64,000 bases of DNA from Corinectria fuckeliana (taxonomy: Eukaryota; Ascomycota; Sordariomycetes; Hypocreales; Nectriaceae), in contig WPDH01000493.1 of assembly GCA_019137255.1 (NCBI GenBank), positions 1 through 64,000 on the forward strand. Reading direction: 5' to 3'. Position numbers and translations under genes: made by a program. Each line of letters begins with the position of its first letter. Position 1 is the stretch's first letter. The notes under the pieces are model-generated. The model had not been told where the DNA came from, searched no databases, and saw only the letters and a program-made list of their open reading frames with translations. Below are positions 12,541 to 24,636 of the stretch, piece by piece.

Positions 12541-13821
12541 TTATTTCTTGACAGCCAGCCCCTTAGCCACCTGGCGGGCGTGCTGGGCCATGACAGTGTC
12601 TGCAACAACCAGCGCAGCCATGCCCTCGACGATGGGCACCGCACGAGGCACGACACAGGGATCGTGGCGACCCTTGGCGGCCAGGACACCCTCCCCGGAG
12701 CCATCATAGCGGGCGGTAGTCTGGTCCTGGCTGATGGTGGCCGGGGGCTTGACGGCAACGTTGAAGAAGACGGGCATGCCGTTGGAGATGCCGCCCTGGA
12801 TGCCTCCGGAGTGGTTGGTCTTGGTCTGTAGCCGGGAGCGGGGGATGCCCGCCTTCTCGGCCGCGGCATCGAGGGCCGGATTGGGGATGAAGGGGTTGTT
12901 GTGGGTGCTGCCGAGCATCTCGGCGCCGTGGAAACCGGAGCCGATCTCGAAGCCCTTGACGGCGGGGATGGACAGCATGGCGTGGACGAGGAGGGCCTCG
13001 AGCTTGTCGAAACAAGGCTCCCCGAGGCCGACGGGGGCGTTGCGGATGACGCAGGTGACGGTGCCACCAGTGCTGTCGTGCTGGTCGCGCAGCTCGGCGA
13101 TGCGGTCCTCCATGCGGCGGTTGGCGTCGTCGTCGGGGCAGCGGACGGGGAGGAACTCGTCGACCTTGGCCTTGGTGATGGATTCGGCGAGGCTGAGGAA
13201 CGAGGGGTCGGAGCTCATGCTGTCGGCGTCATCGAAGAGCTTGATCTTGCCGACCGAGGTGACAAAGGCGACAATGTCGACGTCGTAGGCCTCCTTGAGC
13301 CACTTCTCGGCGACGGCGCCGGCGGCGACGCGGGCGATGGTCACGCGGGCACTGCTGCGGCCGCCGCCGGAGCTTGCCTTGACGCCATACTTCTCGAGGT
13401 AGGTCCAGTCGGCGTGACTAGGGCGCGGGTAGAGGTCGATGGTCTGGTTGTCGTAGTCCTTAGGGCGCTGGTCCTCGTTGGGGACGGTGAGGAGGATGGG
13501 GGTGCCGAGTGAGGCCGTCCTCGGTGCCCGAGTGGATGGTGACGCGGTCCTTCTCGTTGCGCGGCGTCGTGATGCTGGACTGGCCGGGGCGGCGGCGGTT
13601 GAGCTGGGGCTGGATGTCGGTCTCGCTGAGGGCCAGGTTGGGCGGGCAGTTGTCGATGATGCACGAGACGGACTTGCCGTGGGACTCGCCCGCGCTGTGT
13701 GGGTTGGATTGGATGGTCAGTTTTTTGCTTTTGTTTCTGTGCGCCAAGTTCGATTGATCAACGGCGATTGAGGAAGCAACACGTACGTGGTGACGCGGAA
13801 GTAGTGTCCGAAGGTGGACAT
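12541..13821 (-). CDS. aro2: Chorismate synthase (frameshifted in this assembly)
   Basis: This is chorismate synthase, the last shikimate-pathway enzyme, converting 5-enolpyruvylshikimate-3-phosphate to chorismate with reduced FMN. Exon 1 is 13821-13787 (MSTFGHYFRVTT) and exon 2 is 13694-12541, separated by a 92-nt intron. Diagnostic blocks are GESHGKSV at the start of exon 2, RPSHADWTYLEKYG, GGGRSSARVTIARV, and GRHDPCVVPRAVPIVEG near the end. At 13507 the frame breaks: after HSGTEDGLT only one base (C) stands where a codon is expected before GTPILLTVPNEDQ, a net loss of 2 nt in a short CTCACTC repeat. Apart from this the protein is full length, about 396 residues against about 400 for the family. 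All other signature blocks are intact, so a sequencing or assembly error is more likely than a true pseudogene. It is divergent from the lipoate ligase gene. Confidence 0.92.
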
Positions 13822-14548
13822 GGCTGCGGCGGATTTTCTTAAAGGATTGGGTGTAAGGATGAAGACGGAGGGGGGGTTTCTTTTTGGTGTTGAGGTTTGG
13901 GAAGGGGGGAAGAGTCAGAGCAGGACTGACTACCAATCCGATCTCGGTCGAGTCAGGACGATGTTTTTTTTTCGAGGAGCGCGGGGGAGGGGGGAGGGGG
14001 GAGGGGCAATTAATTGATGGGCAGGTGGAGGTTCCGCTTTGGGCCATCCAGCTTTAATTCTTCTTCTAAGAAATGAAGAAATGCGGCCAAAGTCCAAAGG
14101 CAATAGCAATAATGATTCGATGGCATCCCAAGTTGCAATGTGAGATGGCTCACCGCAACGGCTTTCTATGTCTGTCCATAATATCCATCCTCTTACGATA
14201 ATTGCGGTGACCCAAACCTTGGGTAGTTCCTCTTCCCGACGACAAGGACAAGGGCCAGCCATAGGGGCTCCTTTTCATAGGTCCCGGCCCCCTACGGACC
14301 CCAGTACAACCACTGAGAAATCCCTGCTAAAGCCACAGCAGGTCGCGTCCCCCGCCGCCTCCGCTCGCTACAAGGCTGCCCGACATGTTTTTTCAACTCC
14401 CTTTGACTCCTGGCTCACGATGTACGACAGCGTAGCGACTCTCGTCTCAGCCCTTCGGAACTAGATGACGTCGTTTTTTTTTCTTTCCAACTCATATAGA
14501 ACATACAGTATGTCTTGCTGAGTCCGTCAACAGTTACCTAACAACCCA
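13822..14548. promoter_or_regulatory. Divergent promoter with possible Gcn4/CPC1 sites
   Basis: This 727-nt region separates the divergent chorismate synthase and lipoate ligase genes. Read toward chorismate synthase, TGACTC occurs at 13917-13912 and 13955-13950, about 90 and 130 nt before its ATG. A third TGACTC lies at 14404-14409 on the + strand. Each matches six of the seven bases of TGASTCA, the cross-pathway-control (Gcn4/CPC1) site that regulates amino acid genes in fungi. Binding is inferred. The region also has G-rich runs near 13870-13910 and 13980-14005. Confidence 0.35.
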
Positions 14549-15768
14549 ATGGCTCTCTTCAAAAGCCGCGTCCGGCTATCGAGACGCCTCGCCGGTCTCG
14601 CTTCGTCCAGCCCTCGGCGATGCTTCACCGACGCTGCCTCGCATCCCTCAAACAAGGTGCAGGTCTACACCTCGGCTTCCCACGACCCCTTTCTCAACCT
14701 CTCCATTGAGCACCATCTGTTGCAAAACACCCCCGCAGACTCCACCGTCCTCATGCTCTACACCGACGCCCCTTGCGTCGTCTTCGGCCGCAACCAAAAC
14801 CCCTGGATGGAAGTCAACCTGTCCCGGCTCGCCCAGATTCGGGATTCTCCCTCCAGCGTCGGGTGGTCTGGCGGCCCCGTGCAGCTCGTGCGCCGGCGCT
14901 CGGGAGGCGGCGCCGTCTTCCACGACGGCGGCAATGTCAACTTCAGCGTCATCTGCCCACCAGCCGTCTTTGATCGCGATAGGCATGCTAACATGGTGGT
15001 GCGCGCGCTCGCCGCCCTGGGACGTCCCAACACGCGCGTCAATGAGCGGCACGATATTGTTATGGATGTTCCCGACGATCCCATCGGCACCTTCAAGATC
15101 TCCGGCTCTGCCTACAAGCTGACGCGTCTCCGCTCGCTTCACCACGGCACTTGCCTCTTGCGGAGCCCAAACTTAGGCAATATCTCGGGCATGCTGCGTT
15201 CCCCTGCCGAGGCCTTCATCAAGACCCGGGGCGTCGACAGTGTGCGAAGCCCTGTCCGAAATGTGGACATTGGCAACGCCGCGTTCGAGGCAGCAGTTGC
15301 GGACGAGTTTGCCCGTATGTACGGACCTTTCCACGTCAGAGAGAGGGTCGACGAAGAGGCTCTCAACGATCCTAACATCCGGAAGGGTTACGACGAGCTG
15401 CAGTCTAGGAGCTGGATCTACGGCCAGACGCCGAGGTTCACCTTGTCAACTTCTCCATACGAGGACGACGCCCGGGAGAGGCCCAAATTGCCCTTTGAGG
15501 TGAGTTCGAACCTTGAGGGCCCAGAGGCATCCGATTGACATAGTATCAGCTCGATATTCGGCTCGAAGCCAGGCATGGAGTCATCGACCAGTTCACCATA
15601 GACGGGGAGTCCCCAGGCATGTCAGTGTTGGAGGCGACCACCTTGTACGACGTGGCCGATTGGACCGAGCAGCTCGCCCAGGTCGGCATGGCTGAGAACA
15701 ACGCCACCCAAGTCGGGGGATGGATGAACAACATTCTTGGGAACCAGTTCACCAAATCCAAGCAATAG
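14549..15768 (+). CDS. aim22: Lipoate-protein ligase / lipoyltransferase, mitochondrial (Aim22-like)
   Basis: The protein has 389 residues in two exons (14549-15499 and 15550-15768, 50-nt intron). It attaches lipoyl groups to the lysine of E2 and H proteins. The first 27 residues are rich in Arg and Ser without acids, as expected of a mitochondrial presequence. The BPL/LplA fold is shown by NLSIEHHLL, VVFGRNQNPWMEVN, the RRRSGGGAVFHD substrate-binding block near residues 113-124, NVNFS, and FKISGSAYKLTRLRSLHHGTC, which carries the active-site lysines. The second exon adds the C-terminal accessory part. Without the splice the protein would end in an unrelated short tail. The start is the first in-frame ATG before the presequence. 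It is divergent from chorismate synthase. Confidence 0.9.
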
Positions 15769-18700
15769 ACCGGGGCCGGCTGCTGAGTTGACATGAGACT
15801 AGGCATCCGACCGGATTCACACATCACGCTCTCCTTCTTACACACCACTTCAATCGCACACCAAGGCAGACATTCAGAACTTCCATGGTTCCAGCCTCTG
15901 CGATAAGCGTGTTACGCAAAGGCTCGCGCAAATCCTCGCACAGTCAATCAGGATCCCCACACAATTTCCTAGCTGAGCCTCACCTGCATCGCGTCGCGTC
16001 GCGAGACGACATGCAGCACGACGGCAACGTGCTCTTGGACAAAAAGAGGTCCGCACTCGTCAATCTTCCGGCCTCACCCGGGGCCTGGAATGAGTCTTGC
16101 ACCCAACCGCAGGAGGCGAAACGAGGACTCAGACATCACATGGCTTGTCAGCCGACCCCGTGTCTCAACCGCTCCCACAACTACCAACCACCTCGTGCTC
16201 ACCCTTCAGTAACGCGCCGTGATGGACTACCCCGGTCGAGCGAGACTACTGGTCATACTGCCCGTAGAGTCAATAAAGTGTGGCTGCAGAACGAACGCCT
16301 CACAAGGGATGACACCCGTACTTGAGCCGTGAGACACTGAAGCCAAGGCCAAGAGGGAGGGTATGGAAGGCGAGCGCGAAACTCTGGAGGCATATCAAGG
16401 ATGGTAGTTGGCAGTCGTAAGGGTAAAGGGGGGCCGCGTGCTGCGTCGGATGGACGGTTCACGGAGACGGGGCAATCGGTAATGTGAACTCTGAGACACG
16501 CGTGCAGTAGGCGGTGATCTCACGCACCTCACGCACTTCTGGTGAGTTGCAAGATGAATAGTACTGATGGACGAGAATGGCACTGATGGTGTTGACCAGG
16601 GCCGACGAGTGGGAGTGAACGAGATGCATGTGTGGGAGGAAGGAGTCCGCAGAGGGGCTGGCTGGAAAGACGACGTAAACAGCCTCGCCTTGACTCGCCA
16701 CGCCAAGTGTGGTGCAAAGTGTGGTGTGAAGCTGAGTCTCGGATGCCTCCCCGAAGCCGAATAACAGATATCACCATGACCGTTCAGCCTTTCTCCCCCC
16801 ATTCCACATCCTCGGTCGGCCCAACGGGCCATGTCGCAGGTTCAGAGCTCTTATCGCAAGGCGATGTATCTTTCAAGATACCCGTCGCATCACCACCTCT
16901 TATCTTTAAGTGAAGTGAAACATTGGGATCCAGAACCCCGGCAGCCACAGCCACACCCACCACACTCCTCAGTCAACAGTCAACGCAAGAATGACGTGCA
17001 GCGCAGCCTCCCTCGGGCGCAACCACCCGCTGTGCCCGCAAATCTCCTGAGCCCTTGCCGTCCGCGCGTGGAAGAAGCCTTGCACGACGTCTTGCCATCG
17101 CCTCACCGCCCGTGGCGTTCCTCCTCACCTCCGTCATCAATTCAGTCATCAGCCAGCCTTTTTCCGAGTGCCACGCCCTCCTTTCAGCATGGCAAGGCTT
17201 CGTGGACGAACGGCGGCTTTCGGGCGTGATTCGATGATTGGACCGCAGATGTGGGCGAGGCGAGGAGGCGAGGCCAACATTCCAGTTTGACAGGCGGACG
17301 GGGAAAATCAAGCCTGGGGGAGGATGGGTCCGTCCGGGCCCGTTGTGGATAAGGAGACAACCGGGAGCACAGTGCAGTCCCTTTCTAAGTCGGTGACGCA
17401 TACCGTACTCCGCAGGTACCGGCGGTGCGTAATCAACTAGTAGGTACTAGACTTAGTAATTAGTTGTAGCTTGTGGCCCTCCGTATCTGCCCTGGATTCC
17501 AGGACAAGCCGTGAGACACGACTCATCGCTTTCCTTGTTCCGCAGCGCCCCCTCCCAGCTCAGAGTTCCCTTTTGGGAAGCCTGCTGCCGATGCTGAGAC
17601 GGTATGCATGTATGTCCGTTTATGCAGCCCGTCTGCAATCGAGGAGCACTTTCCAGGGGAGCATCAGCCTTCATATTGGCACGAACAGTCCTTATCAGCG
17701 GTGGCACCGGAACTTTGCGTCATGAAGACTTATTACAATCTTCAAGTCGCCCAAGTGTCGTTATGGCTCCCGCTGCGCGCCCCACGGTGGAGTCGCGGCG
17801 GCGGACTCGCGGCAGCGAGGTCTAAAATGCCATACAAGCACCTTGGAGGACCCGGTGAATCATTGTTGTGCCCGAGGGACGGACCTGCATGGAAACGAGC
17901 CGCCAAACACTGCATTACGATACGATACTGCGTACGAACGCGTCTCGGCGTGGCAGCTCGTGCGGGTTCCTCGTGAGCCAGGTCCCTCCCGTGGCTGCTT
18001 TGCTTGGAGTAACCCTAGACGTTGAGAAGTTGGTTAGACCACTCGTTGACCACACGCTACCATCGGTCCAACTTATCGGGCAAGGCTCCACGAACACACA
18101 AACGGATGTCGTGTAACGCGGGACGGCCGTTGCAATGGCGAGAATCAGGTTATCCTGCAACTCCAGGGTGCGTTTCCCAACATTCTCACAGTTGCCTCGC
18201 TGCTGATTCCGTCAAGCGCTTCACTTATAAGACGCAAGGAGGAAGGCATGGACCGTGGCCTAGACTTTGGAGGGCGGGACAGAGGGGCCGGGGATGCGAC
18301 GAATCACATTCTGCGCCGTTGCCGTGGGTATGTAGGAGGGCGAAATATCAAGACGCAGGCTGCAGTGCGACGAGTGATGACCATTTCGAGAGCAAGCGGA
18401 AGCGGAAGTGGGAGAGCGAGCTATTCGAACCCGGGGTCCAATGGAACGTGCAGGGAGTGAGAGAATCCGACCAAGCTTTCGGATACACACAAGCGCCTGG
18501 CATCCCAGAAACATGTTCAAATCGGGCGACGTGCTGAAGGAGAGTGCCTGCCGGAAGATGTGACGAAAACTGTGCTTCCCCGGATGAAAACAATATCGGC
18601 CGAAGCATTCATGTCTGGCTCAATGCAACACAAGCACGTAGATCGTAGCTGTTGGCCATCGGCAGCGCCATTGAGAAATTACCGCAATATTCTGTCAACG

Positions 18701-21700
18701 GTGCAGTAACCTTCGTCATACCGCTCGCTGCATGTCCGGCTGCTTTACCAACCATGTCGGCCCGCTGGCACGATGACGAAACGGGCCGCAACATGCTGGG
18801 TAGGTCTATACCGTCGCTTACGGCGGAACAGCGTTTCAACGAGCATTGTCCAAGAAGACGGTGGACGCTGCCCGTGTACGCATCACCTGCAGGCGGCTGT
18901 ATTGCACCCGTTCAGGGTACAGGGCTCCTAACGTGGTTTTGGCCAGAGGTGCTGGGTCTTGTTCGTACGTACCGACTTGTACCGCGATACCCCGGTCCCT
19001 GCAACTGCAGTACAGTAGCGGTTGGTCTCGACTCTTCCCCCCATCCCCACCCCCTGGTAAAATCATCGGCCAGTGCTGGGCTGGTTCTTCGACGGCCTAG
19101 GCGTATCGACCACCTTAGATCAGTGAGCATCCGCCACGTTGGATGCAGGAACTCGGGTCGCCATGCCAGGCCCTGATGCAGCAGTGGACATTGAACAACA
19201 AATAATTTGCGTCTAATCGGAACACGGGGCAGTGCGCGATGCGTTGCCGGCCGGCGCCCTGCTGCAACGGCCTCTCCACCAAAGGACGGGCGATGTACGG
19301 ACGATTGATTCGAATTCAGTGTTAGTCGAGGCCACATCTCCGTGTCGGCCGGACATGACGACAACCTTGGGGACGGCGAGCACCCAAGTGGACGCAGGGG
19401 GGTCGAGGAGGACAGCCCCCCGCTGGACTTGCTCCAAAGCGAACAAGAGTTGGTCCGTGGCCTCGATCGTCGGCTGCGAATGAGACGGAGCGAGACGACA
19501 TGGGCGCGTGGACTGGGATGATGGGTGCGGGCGGGCGACCGGGGGGTTCCACTTGAGCTCAAGGCCAAGCACCACCGACCAACTGTACGTCGTACGCTAC
19601 GAAGTAAGTTGTAAGTATGTACTCCGTAGATGCTGGTGAACTACCTCAAGCGAGGCACCGACTGGTTACTTGGGTAGTTTGCGTGTACGGAGTGCAACAT
19701 TCGCACATGTTCCGAGAATTATACATCCAGGTACCGAGGAAGGGGAATGCCGGCTGGGTTTCATTACAGACAGCACGCCTGACTCGAGGAGGATAATCCT
19801 AGGCCGGGGGTCTTTTAGGAATAGACGTGTGGTGGTGTAGCACCGAAAGCTGGGGCAAATTTCCGTTGCCCCAGAGCTGGTTTGGGGTGGTATGAGAAGC
19901 TGCGCACATCGTGAGAAGCTTCCGCTCTCTTGTGCTGCGACGTCACGCGATGCGACGTGATGGAGTCGAGCCGGACCGAGTCCACAATGACCATTGAGAC
20001 CCAACGCCCGCAGCAAAGTCCAGGGATCGAACACCATTCCACCACCACATCATGGTTGGCAGGTTGTCTACTCATTATTTCAAGCAACGGCAATATCGCA
20101 AACCCAAACTGATGAGATTTCCAGGCCGGTTGGGAGAACCAGGGTCACTGGGGCACAGTGTGCTTGGTGATGGAGGTGGACATCCATCGTCGATAGGATC
20201 AGGGGCCCCGTAGCTGCGGTGTGGCCAAGCAACCCTGGAGCTGTCCTAACGCCAGATGGCGTCAGGGGGAGGGAAGAGCCACTTGAATCGATAACGTCGG
20301 TGGTTGCAGATCCCCAAAACACGGAGAGGTGCTAGTCCTCCGGCCGTCCATTGCCTCCCTGCCTAGCATTGTCCCCACCTAGCCATGGTATGAGCCATTC
20401 ATAACTCGCTCGCAAGGACGGGCCCGCTCGGTGGTCCGCCTAGAGTCCGAGCCGGGCCGGTCGATTATGGTGGTGGTGTTAGTGCTAGGAGCCACACTGG
20501 CTGCCGTAGCTCAGTTGGGGACTTTGCCGCAATCAGGCTCACTCCTTTGTCATATTCTGCGACGGACCGAGAGAGATGGCCTAATAAATCAATATCAGAG
20601 ACATATGCTAGCCTTGCGAGTTATTGACTTTGAGGTTTCCGGAGGGGGTGAAGTCATACGATGAGGCTGCATTTCTTGCATCGGAGAGAAGCCATGCCAT
20701 ACATACTTACGGTCCGTGGTAGCCGAGGACAAGTTCACTAGCGGTGACGTACAGCGCTCCACACATTTGGATGTATGCAAGCGTGTAATTGCATGTGTCG
20801 GTGATCGGTAGGAGTATGTGCGTGCGTGCGTGTGCGTGTGTGTGTGTTAGAGTACATAATAGGTGACAACATCTCGAAAACGGGAGGGTGTCCCGAAGCT
20901 CTCGTACTGTAGAGCTGACTGATATGAGCGTCCTATTTGCCAGCAAAAGTTGTCGACTATTCGTGGCATCGCAAGGCACAGTTTTCTTGTGTTGCATTTC
21001 CATGCCAGGTCGAGGCAGCGGATTGGTAGTTTGGACTTTTCACTTATCGACTGGTGGCGCCTTGTCCACCAGTGTCCGTCCACTCTGGACTTCGTACATG
21101 ATATGTCTTGGACGACGCGTAGGGGAAGGCGCCTAGGAGGCTTTCGCCTGTTACCGGCTTTCTCCAGGCTCTGTTTACTCTGGCTTATTCTGCACAAGCG
21201 GATGGAAGAACACCGCAGCACAGAAACGAAAAGAGGGAGAAGCATCCCTACAGCCGTCCCCAGGACGAAGACGAGCGCGACGCTGGTGGTGGACGCCGTT
21301 GTTGGTCGTCGCTCATCGTTCCTCGCCGTTTATCGTCGTTCCTCCGGATATGGCCTTTGTAGTAACTTTCCGCCGAGGACCGTGGTCCGCCTGCGTGCGT
21401 CTCGGGACGGACTGTCGGTTCTCTGTAGCACTAATGCCCGTGGTTGGCGTCTTTGGGTACTTCGTCTGCCCTGCTTCGTTGGGTGGAGTTGGTGTCTTTG
21501 AAAGCTGAGAATGGGCTACTATGCGCTAAGCTGGCGTCTTGGGCTTGGCTTGGTTTGGCCTGGCTTACGTGTGGCGTGGAAGGCGCGAGGGCGAGACCGG
21601 CGGGGACCGGACGCACGTCTTGCGTTGCTGCATGCGTGTGTGGGAAGGAGCCATCAGCGCGCCAGTAATAAAAGCAGCAAGCACGTATCTAATTATCTAC

Positions 21701-24479
21701 TACTATGTACTGCGGACCGGGCTGACTGGTCGGAAAGTACGCGCCAATCCGCCGTAGCACTATCACCAAACGCCATACTGACTATCTACAAGATATTTTT
21801 ACTTCGAGACAACTGCACAGCATAAAAGAAAGGAAGCTGGAGACTGTTTGGAGATGCGAATGCCAACAAGCAAATCTAGATGCTTTACGGAAGGAGGAAA
21901 TAAAACAATTGCCGGTTTGATCGACAAAGACAAAGCCATCTAGCTTCTCGTGGCCTCGTCACCCGCTGGTGCATGTAAGCTAACAGTGTCCAACACAAGA
22001 GTCAAGCCGAACTCTATCTGATTCCGTGGAGACCACCAACCCGCCCATCCGTTAATCAGTTGCCAATGACGACCGTTTCTGTCGTTGTCAGCTCGCCGCT
22101 GTCATGTCATATCATTGACCCATCTTTCCCATTGCTCAACAGAGGGCCTAAGAAAGACATGGAACAGTGATATCAGTCAACCCAAGAATAGATGTGACTC
22201 CTTGCATGTGCCGGGAATTGTGAATTGGACGCCTGAAACTCCAAGTCAGGCTGAACAGTAGTTTTGACTCAGAGCCCACGATCTAGGCACGCGAGCGACA
22301 GTGGTAAGACCCAACCAACCCGCACAGACTTGACACGAAAGAGTAACAGTCTGGACCGGAAATGCGAAAGACGCATGCTAGCGAAGCCGAGACATTTGCC
22401 AGTAAAGAGAAGTGAGAAACAAGTAATGGCTCAGGGTACAATCAACAATTCCCGCTTTCCCGATTGTTGGTTCCTCAATGACCTGATCCAATCCTCTGCC
22501 TGGTCGAGGGAGTATCCACAGCCACCAGATCTCCCCATCTCTCCATAATCCACGCCCGCAGCCCCAGGTCCTACATACTAGTAGTCAAGCCTGTAAGTCC
22601 ACGTTCAGGTCCCGGAGCCCAAAAAGCAAAACCTCTGCCTACCAGAGTCGCAAATCTTATCGGCCATGACGGGCATGGCAAGGCCCAGCCAAGCCACTGA
22701 ACTCAACAGGAGGCCATGCTGCCATGTTATTGAGGCGAGATGGAAAAAGCAATACGGTGGATCCCGCATCCAAGCTGGTTTAGTGTCCAGAGCGCCCGAA
22801 TCTGGCAACCCATGATTCATTTGTTCATATGTACGCCATCCATCAAACTCACCCAAACTTCCAGGACTTTAGGAAGCCTGCCGGACCACACCCGGGATCC
22901 CAGCTTGGGGGCTGTGCGGATCGATGAATTATTCTGCAATTCTGCGAGGAGCCAGGAGCATGCAGCATGGGGCAGCCATCAGGCATGGATGGATGGCTAG
23001 CATTGGCATGGATGTGCGGGAGGACAAAGTTGGGAATTATATTCTGGAGCACAAATCCGAGAGGTACATGTCCAGCACAGTGTGGTAGTCTCCAGCGCAC
23101 CTAGGACGAAGGGGCACAGTTTCCCACACAGTGCCAGAGGAACCAGGCCAGGGATCCGTCAGCGCCCCTGCCCAGTGGGCTCTCTCAAATCCGCCCTCGA
23201 CCCTCCATCTTCTGCCCTGCCGCCCCCCAATTGCGTCAGCTCTCGACGGCGACGTCGCCGAGAAGATCGATTTCCCGCAAGGCACAGACCCAAGAAACGG
23301 TCGGTATTACGCCCGCCAGGCTGTCTGTTGCAATCAGAGATGGGGGAGTTCAAATCGCATTGTCACGGACCCAGTCCCGCTGAGGGTTGCAGTCTGCTTC
23401 CAAGTTTTTGCTGGCTACTGTGGCTCACCTGGGCCTGTTCTCAAGGTCTCGGTTCTAGCCGTCGACGAACAGCCGCCACGGAAGAGGCACAGCGCGAAGT
23501 CACTATCAGGTCGTGACTACGACTAGTTGGACACTTGTCTTTCCGCATCTTTCTTCTCATCTCAGTTTCTTTTCTTTTCAATCGTCTCGAGACAACTTTG
23601 CACAACGCAACGCCGGGGTGGCGAGTGGATAGATTCCAGACAAGACTGCACAGTCTTCACCGTGCGATAAGTGCTACTAGCGGCACCGTGTCCGTGCTCA
23701 AGTCGAGGGCCCACTTCGCCCTCCTTGCTTCCCATTCCGACCCTTACCTTCACGCCCACACAACGCACATTTCCTGCCTCCAACGCAGCATGCACACGCC
23801 CATTTACCCACACCACCACCATCAACCGTCCGTCTCGCCCCAGCAGAAAAACATGCTCCAGTCAATCACGTCGCCGCCTGGTACTCTGCTCGACGCTCCG
23901 GTACTGTAAGGTACCACCCGGCTAGTTCCCACCGCAGCGAGTCCACGCCCAACAGCCAACTTGCCAACAGAGGAAAAGCCCGCCAAGCCCACCAAAGCCC
24001 AGCCCGCCAAGACGCCCTCGCCCCCCTGTCGTTCGATCCCTCTTCTGTCTGCGCTGTCGGCCGTGAACGAACGAACCGCTCGCTCGCTCTTCTCCCTCCG
24101 CGCCCACACTACGCCGGCCGCCTTCTCCACCTCCGTACATCACCGACCGGGAACCTAGCCCACCAGCTAAACCCCCCAAAAACACACGACCTCGCTCTTT
24201 ACCTTTCTCCACTCCCTCGACCTGGTCGTTATCTTCTTGTCTTCCTTCTCGCTGTCTTTCAACCTTCTTCACTTATTTCGCTATTTCCACGAACCTCACC
24301 ATCTTGAACTTCCGCGTCCTCTCAAAGTCCCCCACTTGCTATGCCCTCAACAATGGCACTATAGACTCTTCGTCACCGCCGTCGTGACTCTTCCGCTCCT
24401 TAGGCCCGCCTCTGCGAGCCCGCGCTATCCTGTCCACTATGTCGATACGACCGACGTCGCCATCCCGAACTCGTTCATC
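15769..24479. other. 8.7 kb stretch without a recognisable gene
   Basis: No open frame on either strand shows a domain, a run of conserved-looking exons or codon bias like that of the flanking genes; the longest frame (18912-19568, -) is Arg/Ser/Pro-rich and looks like noise. Visible features are two GTGAGACAC words (16329 and 17511), TAGGTACTAG near 17439, a GT/GTGC microsatellite at about 20820-20848, and a pyrimidine-rich stretch from about 23520 to 24479 that is probably the promoter and leader of the kinase gene. The remainder may hold regulatory DNA, non-coding RNA or degenerated repeats; nothing decides between these. Confidence 0.5.
20820..20848. repeat. GTGC/GT microsatellite
   Basis: A short run of GTGC and GT units (CGTGCGTGCGTGTGCGTGTG followed by more GT) lies in the long gene-free region. 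It is a simple-sequence repeat of about 29 nt. Confidence 0.8.
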
Positions 24480-24636
24480 ATGGATCCCTCTCAGTATCAC
24501 CACCATCACCATCACTCCCGACACCACCACCACAAATCGCTGTCGCAGCAGCAGTCGTCATCCTCCCTCTCGTCGACGGCTCGGCCTACTGCGTCGCTGC
24601 ACACGCACCTCCCCCCCTCCGCCTCCCTGCCTCTGA
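24439..24636 (+). promoter_or_regulatory. uORF overlapping the kinase start
   Basis: An ATG at 24439 with A at -3 opens a 65-codon frame that ends at 24636 and overlaps the main kinase start at 24480 in another frame. Ribosomes using it would bypass the main ATG, so it could reduce kinase synthesis. Whether it lies in the mRNA is not known. Confidence 0.35.

Noticed and set aside
12734..13512. Long open frames on the plus strand antisense to chorismate synthase
   Set aside because: They mirror the GC-rich codons of chorismate synthase, whose motifs are unmistakable on the minus strand.
4390..15768. Secondary metabolite cluster around the two zinc-cluster regulators
   Set aside because: No polyketide synthase, peptide synthetase, terpene synthase, P450 or transporter lies nearby; the neighbours are core metabolic genes.
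18912..19568. 218-codon open frame on the minus strand in the gene-free region
   Set aside because: Arg/Ser/Pro-rich with no domain, and overlapped by frames on the other strand; GC-rich DNA gives such frames by chance.
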